Assembly: GCF_940807255.1 (NCBI RefSeq)
Contig: NZ_CALNWY010000034.1
Coordinates: 1 to 34,801, forward strand
Length of the DNA: 34,801 nt
DNA from: Mixta sp. Marseille-Q2659
Lineage (GTDB): Bacteria > Pseudomonadota > Gammaproteobacteria > Enterobacterales > Enterobacteriaceae
Reading direction: 5' to 3'
Part shown: positions 27,970-34,801 of the stretch, one piece after another
How positions within the stretch are numbered: position 1 is the first letter of the stretch
How the letters are laid out: the number at the start of each line of letters is the position of its first letter
Notes under the pieces: generated by a model
Seen by the model: only the letters and a program-made list of their open reading frames with translations
The model's database searches: none
What the model was told of the DNA's origin: nothing
Made by a program: the position numbers and the translations under genes

Positions 27970-28796
27970 TGGATATTCGCAGTTGGTTAACTGACGCCTG
28001 CCGCGCGCTGAGCGGCGGCGAAAGCCCGAAGCGCGATGCGGAAGTACTGCTTGCCTTCGTTACCGGCAAATCGCGCAGCTGGCTGATGGCGTTTGATGAA
28101 ACCGAACTGAGTGACGCCCAGCTGACACAGCTTAACGCGCTGATCGCCCGCCGCGCCCGCGGCGAGCCGGTGGCGCATCTCACCGGCGAGCGCGAGTTCT
28201 GGTCGCTGCCGCTCACCGTTTCGCCCGTCACTCTGATCCCGCGTCCCGATACCGAAATCCTTGTTGAACAGGCGCTGGCGCGCCTGCCGACTGCCGCGGT
28301 CGATATTCTCGATCTTGGCACCGGCACCGGCGCGGTGGCGTTAGCTATCGCCAGCGAACGGTCCGACTGCCGTATTGTGGGCGTCGATCGGGTAGCGGAA
28401 GCGGTGCAGCTGGCGCAGCACAACGCGCAAAAGCTGCAGATTACAAACGTCGCCTTTCTGCAGAGCGACTGGTTCAGCGCGCTGGCGCAGAGGAAATTTG
28501 CATTGATTGTCAGCAATCCTCCCTATATCGATGGTGCCGATCCCCATTTACAGCAGGGTGACGTGCGTTTCGAGCCGCTGAGCGCGCTGGTGGCGCCGGA
28601 GCAGGGGTTGGCCGATATTCGCCACATCGCGCAGGCCGCACGCGATTATTTGCAGCCGGATGGGTGGCTGATGCTTGAACATGGCTGGCAACAGGGCGCA
28701 CAGGTGCGTAATATCCTGGCTGCCCATGGTTATCAGGCAGTAACAACCTGCCAGGACTACGCAGGTCACGATCGCGTGACGTTAGCTAAATATTAA
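27969..28796 (+). CDS. prmC: Release factor glutamine methyltransferase PrmC
   Basis: Methylates the glutamine of the GGQ motif in RF1 and RF2 using S-adenosylmethionine. 275 aa: N-terminal helical bundle, then a Rossmann methyltransferase domain with DLGTGTGAVALAIA and the catalytic NPPY motif at residues 183-186, the same position as in E. coli. It begins with the last base of the prfA stop codon (TAATG), ensuring coupling. Confidence 0.98.
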   Translation: MDIRSWLTDACRALSGGESPKRDAEVLLAFVTGKSRSWLMAFDETELSDAQLTQLNALIARRARGEPVAHLTGEREFWSLPLTVSPVTLIPRPDTEILVEQALARLPTAAVDILDLGTGTGAVALAIASERSDCRIVGVDRVAEAVQLAQHNAQKLQITNVAFLQSDWFSALAQRKFALIVSNPPYIDGADPHLQQGDVRFEPLSALVAPEQGLADIRHIAQAARDYLQPDGWLMLEHGWQQGAQVRNILAAHGYQAVTTCQDYAGHDRVTLAKY

Positions 28797-28809
28797 CAGG
28801 GAGAACATC

Positions 28810-29204
28810 ATGGCTGCTTATTATGGTGTGATTAAACACCTTCATCTGCTTACCGTCGCTATTACGGTAGTGCTGTTTATTCTACGTTTTATCTGGCTGC
28901 AGAGCGGATCGGCCATGATGTCGCAGCGCTGGGTGCGTATCGTGCCGCATATTAACGACACGCTGCTGTTTATCAGCGGCATTTGTCTGGTATTAATTAC
29001 CCATTTTTATCCGTTTACGCCGCAGGGTTCATGGCTGACGGAAAAGCTGTTTGGCGTTATTATCTATGTCGCCCTGGGCGTAGTGGCATTTGGCCGACGT
29101 CCGCGTGAGGCTAAAGTACGCTGGATTGCCTTTATCGTGGCGCTGGCGGTGCTGGGCATCATTATTAAGCTGGCCGTAACCAAACTGCCGCTTTTGGGGA
29201 TTGT

Positions 29205-29208
<4 letters not shown>
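28810..29208 (+). CDS. sirB2: SirB2-family membrane protein
   Basis: 132 aa with four hydrophobic segments, matching the SirB2 family, named after a Salmonella locus affecting invasion gene expression; the molecular function is unknown. It keeps the family start YYGVIKHLHLLTVAITV and the R-[FI]-I-W segment. It follows prmC by 13 nt with AGGGAG upstream and overlaps sirB1 by 4 nt, so it is embedded in the hemA operon as in E. coli. Confidence 0.93.
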
Positions 29209-30904
<1,696 letters not shown>

Positions 30905-30922
30905 TTGCGATATCGCGCCAAT

Positions 30923-30953
30923 AAAAAAGCAGCGGCCTGGCCGCTGCTTTTTT
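30923..30953. terminator. Bidirectional terminator between kdsA and chaA
   Basis: AAAAAAGCAGCGGC (30923-30936) pairs with 30940-30953 around a CTG loop, a 14-bp stem whose base consists of A and T runs. It serves kdsA on plus and chaA on minus. Confidence 0.92.
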
Positions 30954-30968
30954 TATGCCGCTTTACCG

Positions 30969-32066
30969 TTACAGCATAACGGTCATCAGATAGCCGATAA
31001 ACAGCGCCAGGTGCGCCGCGCCGTTCAGGACATTGGTTCGGCCGGTCGAGAATGAAATATTACACAGGATCAGCACCGAGCCCATGATAATCATCTGCGG
31101 CGCCTCAAGGCCGAAAATCAGCTCCTGTCCGGTCAGCGCAGCGATAAGCGTAACGGTCGGCACCGTCAGCGAGATGGTCGCCAGCACCGAACCGAAAAAC
31201 AGGTTCATTGCGCGCTGCACCTGATTAGCCAGCACGGCTTTAATCGCGCCCAGGCCTTCCGGCGACAGAATCAGCAGGGCGACAAGGAAGCCGGTGAACT
31301 GCTGCGGGGCGTTCAGCTCCGTCAGTAAGCTCTCCAGCGGCTCAGCGTTCATTTTCGTCACGCTAATCACCGCCACCAGATGAATCAGCAGCCAGATGGT
31401 GTGCCAGAGGCTGCTATGCGCTGAAGGCTTGCCGTGATGCGGATCGCCATCATCGCTGTCATCTTCATGTTCATACACGAACAGGCTCTGATGCGTTTTG
31501 GTCTGGATCAGCAGGAATACGCCATACATCGCGGCGGAGATAGCGGAAATCAGCAGCGCCTGACCGGTGGTGAAATTACCGCCCGGCAGCGCATTCGGGA
31601 ATACCAGCACCAGAATCGCCAGCGGAACAATGGCAATCAGATACTGCTTTACGCCGGCCAGATTAACATACTGGGTGGCGAACTTACGTCCGCCCAGCAG
31701 CAGCGCAAAGCCCACCAGCCCCGACGTTACAATCATAATGATCGAGTAGAGCGTATCGCGCATCAGCGCAGGCGCCGCGCCGCCGGTGGCCATCAGCGCA
31801 GAAATTAAGCTGACTTCCAGAATCACCACCGACAGGCTGAGGATCAGTGAGCCGTAGGGTTCGCCCAGGCGATGCGCCAGCACGTCCGCATGGCGCACCA
31901 CGCTAAAGGCGCTGCTCAGGATACCGACCAGTGCTAACAGATTAATCGCGATAACCAGCGGCATTGAACTGGCACTACCGTAGAACCACAGTACGGCCAG
32001 CGCAGCCACAGGAAAAAGAAGTGAGTATTCGGTATGGCGGGTTTTCTTACTGTCGTGCGTACCCAT
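30969..32066 (-). CDS. chaA: Na+(K+,Ca2+)/H+ antiporter ChaA
   Basis: Inner-membrane cation/proton antiporter of the CaCA family, with about eleven membrane helices; in E. coli it works in alkaline salt tolerance and K+ extrusion. 365 aa from ATG 32066. Conserved: the first alpha repeat GEPYGSLILSLSVVILEVSLI and the second LILSPEGLGAIKAV, with their acidic residues. The acidic/His loop EHEDDSDDGDPHHGK lies between the halves. A TTG at 32072 is 4 nt from the AGGAG, but the ATG at 10 nt is taken as start. Confidence 0.96.
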   Translation of the reverse strand: MGTHDSKKTRHTEYSLLFPVAALAVLWFYGSASSMPLVIAINLLALVGILSSAFSVVRHADVLAHRLGEPYGSLILSLSVVILEVSLISALMATGGAAPALMRDTLYSIIMIVTSGLVGFALLLGGRKFATQYVNLAGVKQYLIAIVPLAILVLVFPNALPGGNFTTGQALLISAISAAMYGVFLLIQTKTHQSLFVYEHEDDSDDGDPHHGKPSAHSSLWHTIWLLIHLVAVISVTKMNAEPLESLLTELNAPQQFTGFLVALLILSPEGLGAIKAVLANQVQRAMNLFFGSVLATISLTVPTVTLIAALTGQELIFGLEAPQMIIMGSVLILCNISFSTGRTNVLNGAAHLALFIGYLMTVML

Positions 32067-32455
32067 AGGCAATATTCTCCTGTCTTAACGATGCATCCCT
32101 TATGGCAGAAACCCAATAGCGGGCCTCTAAAGATTACGTGCTGTTATCATTTTTACCAGCGCTGACAGTGTAGTAAGTAAAAATAAATCCGCATGCTTTT
32201 TTACTTTATTTTACTATTTCGTTGAAAAAACGTTTATCAGCATAATTTTATTAGTTATTTCAATAAAAACTTTTATTTTCAATGGGATGATTTTAATGTC
32301 ATCAAAATAAAGGGGCGATTATAGGGTGATTTATGTGCATTAAAACAGGGGATATATGCATTTAGCGGCAAAAAAGCGTTATTCAGGTGATGCCAGCGAA
32401 ATTTGCTAAAACGGCGCACTGAGCCACACTTATTCTGAACAGCACAGGAGGAAAT
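32067..32455. other. AT-rich divergent intergenic region, chaA-chaB
   Basis: Nearly 390 nt without a credible gene, clearly AT-rich from about 32150 to 32330, against GC-rich neighbours. It must hold the divergent promoters of chaA and chaB. A small dyad GATGA-N8-TCATC is at 32286-32303. The strong ribosome-binding site AGGAGGAAAT directly precedes chaB. The composition suits H-NS-type binding, but this is inference. Confidence 0.6.
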
Positions 32456-32686
32456 ATGCCTTATAAAACCACAGCTTCTTTGCCAGATAACGTGAAGAAC
32501 GTCCTGCCTGCTCATGCGCAGGAGATTTATCAGGCCGCGTTTAACAGTGCCTGGGATGAGTATGAAGATAAAAAAGAGCGTCGCGGCGATGAGTCTCGCG
32601 AAGAAGTGGCGCACAAGGTCGCCTGGGCCGCGGTAAAAAGCAAATATACCAAAGGCGACGACGACAAATGGCATCCTAAGAAATAA
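32456..32686 (+). CDS. chaB: ChaB-family cation transport regulator
   Basis: 76 aa, the same length as E. coli ChaB, thought to regulate ChaA. A small helical, highly charged cytoplasmic protein with LPDNVKNVLPAHAQEIYQAAFNSAWDEY and the conserved VAWAAVKSKY. Ribosome-binding site AGGAGG lies 5-6 nt before the ATG. It is divergent from chaA, whereas chaC follows after 293 nt. Confidence 0.95.
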   Translation: MPYKTTASLPDNVKNVLPAHAQEIYQAAFNSAWDEYEDKKERRGDESREEVAHKVAWAAVKSKYTKGDDDKWHPKK

Positions 32687-32834
32687 GCATGACCGGGCTG
32701 ACGTCGCGGCGGCCCGGCAAACCCTTCTGCAACCTTCCGCTTTTTGTGTGCGTCAGTTCATCTCCTGAAAAAATTTCCCTTAATTTCCTCAAGTCTTGTT
32801 TTGAACCGCCGATGCTTTTTATAAGTTTCGTTTC

Positions 32835-32856
32835 TTTTGTGATCCGCTTCACGCTT
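32835..32856. promoter_or_regulatory. Candidate CRP site upstream of chaC
   Basis: TGTGA (32838-32842), six bases, then TCACG (32849-32853) matches the CRP consensus TGTGA-N6-TCACA at nine of ten core positions. It lies about 130 nt before the chaC start, in the chaB-chaC intergenic region. No promoter was located with confidence. Confidence 0.4.
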
Positions 32857-32979
32857 GCAAGCGCCGCAGGAAATGAATAAGGTCTTTTAAACATAACGCA
32901 ACGACGGGTAGCTGAATGTCTCAGCTCAGGGAGAAAGCCTGTTCGTCACCAGGAAGGGGATCAGGCTGAGGAGGTAAGG

Positions 32980-33657
32980 TTGTTAACACGCGAATTCTTA
33001 TTAAAAGCCGACTGTAAAACCGCTTTTGGCGAGATTGAAGAGTCGCTGTTATGGACCTGCGAACAGCGTGCGGCTTCGCTGGCCGCGACGCTCGCCTGTC
33101 GGCCCAATAACAGTCCGGTATGGATTTTCGGCTACGGCTCACTGATGTGGAATCCGGTATTTGATGCCGAAGAGGTTGCAGAAGCCACACTGCGCGGCTG
33201 GCATCGCGCCTTCTGTCTGCGCTTAACCGCCGGTCGGGGCACTGCGCAGCAGCCAGGCCGGATGCTGGCGTTAAAAGAGGGTGGGAATACCCGCGGACTC
33301 GCGTTTCGGTTGCCGGATGCCAGCCTGTACGAAGAGCTGGAGCTGCTGTGGAAGCGCGAAATGGTCACCGGCTGTTATCTGCCCAGCTGGCGGGAATTAA
33401 CGCTGAATGACGGACGTCAGGTGACGGCGCTGGTGTTTATCATGGATCCGCGCCATCCGCTGTATGAAGCGGATACCTGTGCTAAAACTATCGCGCCGCT
33501 GATCGCCCGCGCCAGCGGTCCGCTTGGCACCAATGCGCAATATCTGTTTTCACTGGCGCAGGAGCTGCACCGTCGTGGAATGGAAGATGCCGCGCTGTCG
33601 GAACTGGCACAGCAGGTGCGGGAACTCCAGGTGTGCCATAGTAGTTTGCAGGGATAG
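32980..33657 (+). CDS. chaC: Glutathione-specific gamma-glutamylcyclotransferase
   Basis: Degrades glutathione to 5-oxoproline and Cys-Gly in the cytoplasm. 225 aa and closely like E. coli ChaC: VWIFGYGSLMWNP forms the substrate loop, then HRAFCLRLTAGRGT, and WKREMVTGCYLP with the catalytic Glu of KREM. Start codon is TTG at 32980, preceded by GAGGAGGTAAGG, an unusually strong ribosome-binding site; the resulting MLTREF matches MITRDF of E. coli. Convergent with the kinase gene. Confidence 0.96.
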   Translation: MLTREFLLKADCKTAFGEIEESLLWTCEQRAASLAATLACRPNNSPVWIFGYGSLMWNPVFDAEEVAEATLRGWHRAFCLRLTAGRGTAQQPGRMLALKEGGNTRGLAFRLPDASLYEELELLWKREMVTGCYLPSWRELTLNDGRQVTALVFIMDPRHPLYEADTCAKTIAPLIARASGPLGTNAQYLFSLAQELHRRGMEDAALSELAQQVRELQVCHSSLQG

Positions 33658-33659
33658 GA

Positions 33660-33683
33660 CGGACGCCGTCGGGATGGCGTCCG
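33660..33683. terminator. Hairpin between chaC and the kinase gene
   Basis: CGGACGCC (33660-33667) pairs with GGCGTCCG (33676-33683) around an 8-nt loop, directly after the chaC stop and before the convergent kinase stop. There is no strong T tract; a moderate terminator at best. Confidence 0.5.
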
Positions 33684-33693
33684 CCAGGACTTG

Positions 33694-34801
33694 TTATTTT
33701 GTGCGTGCCGGATTAATCAGCCAGGTTCCGGCACGATTAATCTCCAGCTGCTGGCTGTGTAAACCATCCTGCTGCTGGACTTCCACCAGATAATGACCGG
33801 CGGCCAGGTTCAGCGCCGCATAGCCGTTATTGCTCGGTTTCACATCCAGCGTTTCCCCGTTCAGCCTGACCGTTTCATCACTGCGCAAGCGCAAATAGAC
33901 CGTCGCCAGCGTTGGACCATTGCCCTGCGGCTGCGGCTGCGCCTCTGCAGGTGCGGCAGGCGTGGCGCTGGCAGCGGGTGCCGCCGTATCCTCATTGCCG
34001 CTGTTGACCAGTACGGCGATAGCGATTACCGCCAGCAACGCGCCGCCGCTCAGCAAAATTAACGGTAGAGAAAGACGGCGCGGCGCACGCGGCGTGAGCG
34101 GATCGGCGCTGGAAGCGCCGTGATTGACCGCTAACACCACCGGCTCCGGCGTCGGTGCGCTGTCCGGTTCCACTTTTTCCTGCGCCTGGTTTACGGTGCT
34201 GACCAGCTGCTGTACATCGCTGATCGGCAGCGAAATCAGCGCCGCCAGCTCATCAATAGACTGCGGCCGGTCAGAGGGTTTCATCATCAGCGCGCGATCC
34301 ACCGCATGCAGCAGCGACAGGGAATAACCGGCGGGCTGGCGCTGTGCAAGCGGCTGATAATGATCTTCGATGCAGCGCACCACGCTGGCGGGCGGCGGGC
34401 TGCCGGTGATCAGCGTATGCAGCACCGCGCCCAGCGCGTAAATATCGGTCCAGGGCCCCTGCTCGCTGTCGGTCTCTTCGCTGTACTGTTCGATGGGCGC
34501 ATAGCCGGGCTTCAGCATAATTTCCGTTTCATCGGAAAGGTTGCCGATCTCCTTGCGCGCCGAGCCGAAATCGAGCAGCACCGGCAGCTGGTTGTCCTGA
34601 ATCTGGATATTGTCCAGCGCAATATCGCGATGCAGATAGCCCGCCTGATGAATGGTGCCGATAGCGCCAAACAGCGGCGGCAAAAGCTGGCGGATCCACT
34701 CTTCATTAATGGTATCGGGATGCTGCTGCTGCCACGCCTTTAGCGACATGCCGCTGTACCAGAGCGTGCCCATATAGGCGGTGCCGTTCTCCTCCCAGAA
34801 G
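33694..34801 (-). CDS. Membrane-anchored Ser/Thr protein kinase with PEGA-like tail, 5' end cut by the window
   Basis: The visible part (about 368 aa) starts inside a Hanks-type kinase at the hinge (ENGTAYMGT), lacking the N-lobe, glycine loop and catalytic Lys, which must lie beyond 34801. Present are the catalytic loop YLHRDIALDN, the DFG motif LLDFGSAR, an activation segment ending GYAPIEQY, and DIYALGAVLHTLITG. A Pro/Glu-rich linker, one membrane helix (LPLILLSGGALLAVIAIAVLV) and an Ala/Pro-rich stretch follow. The C-terminal ~75 residues are a beta-rich PEGA-like domain (VYLRLRSDETVRLNGE, AGHYLVEVQQQDG), placed in the periplasm. Such kinases occur with type VI secretion or envelope stress systems, but nothing in the window shows which. 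Confidence 0.88.
   Translation of the reverse strand, partial: FWEENGTAYMGTLWYSGMSLKAWQQQHPDTINEEWIRQLLPPLFGAIGTIHQAGYLHRDIALDNIQIQDNQLPVLLDFGSARKEIGNLSDETEIMLKPGYAPIEQYSEETDSEQGPWTDIYALGAVLHTLITGSPPPASVVRCIEDHYQPLAQRQPAGYSLSLLHAVDRALMMKPSDRPQSIDELAALISLPISDVQQLVSTVNQAQEKVEPDSAPTPEPVVLAVNHGASSADPLTPRAPRRLSLPLILLSGGALLAVIAIAVLVNSGNEDTAAPAASATPAAPAEAQPQPQGNGPTLATVYLRLRSDETVRLNGETLDVKPSNNGYAALNLAAGHYLVEVQQQDGLHSQQLEINRAGTWLINPARTK

Noticed and set aside
33694..34801. Type VI secretion locus
   Set aside because: Only one partial kinase gene is visible; no secretion gene lies in the window, so this remains a possibility only.

Overview
The window looks like chromosome from an enterobacterium, most likely Erwiniaceae (Pantoea/Mixta/Erwinia-like). 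This is inferred from protein similarity to E. coli K-12 and gene order; no 16S or marker search was possible. The right half is the conserved Enterobacterales block ychF, pth, ychH, prs-ispE-lolB (minus strand), hemA-prfA-prmC-sirB2-sirB1-kdsA (plus strand) and chaA/chaB/chaC. I saw no tRNA, rRNA or CRISPR array.

Left half (1-18 kb), accessory: a DMT-family exporter; a glutamine amidotransferase and an AldB-type aldehyde dehydrogenase, both frameshifted; a 38-bp tandem repeat; a complete alpha-galactoside operon (GH36 alpha-galactosidase, MelB-type permease, LamB-type porin, MalM-type lipoprotein) behind a lac-operator-like palindrome; a 66-residue orphan protein; a CHASE3-type chemoreceptor; a divergent LysR regulator/SDR oxidoreductase pair; an APC permease facing a GntR regulator plus stand-alone Cache-domain gene; and a 768-bp IS1 that truncates a yaiL (DUF2058) homologue.

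Four left-half genes (amidotransferase, aldehyde dehydrogenase, permease, Cache protein) are each broken by what looks like one missing base. Two of the breaks sit exactly on A-run slippery heptamers (A AAA AAT and A AAA AAG). The right-half genes are all intact. Either this is homopolymer sequencing error, real decay of accessory genes, or, for the permease/Cache pair, possibly frameshift-mediated expression.

Right half (18-34.8 kb): compared with E. coli, the housekeeping block carries two c-di-GMP-family genes. A YdiV-like degenerate EAL gene sits in opposite orientation between ychF and pth, and a membrane GGDEF diguanylate cyclase sits between ychH and prs, where E. coli has dauA. The window ends inside a membrane-anchored Ser/Thr kinase gene with a periplasmic PEGA-like tail, convergent with chaC.

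Functionally, the operon at 4.1-9.8 kb moves alpha-galactosides across the outer membrane (porin), through the periplasm (lipoprotein), across the inner membrane (permease) and hydrolyses them in the cytoplasm. The hemA-kdsA operon joins tetrapyrrole synthesis, translation termination and LPS Kdo synthesis. The lolB-ispE-prs operon covers lipoprotein sorting, isoprenoids and PRPP.
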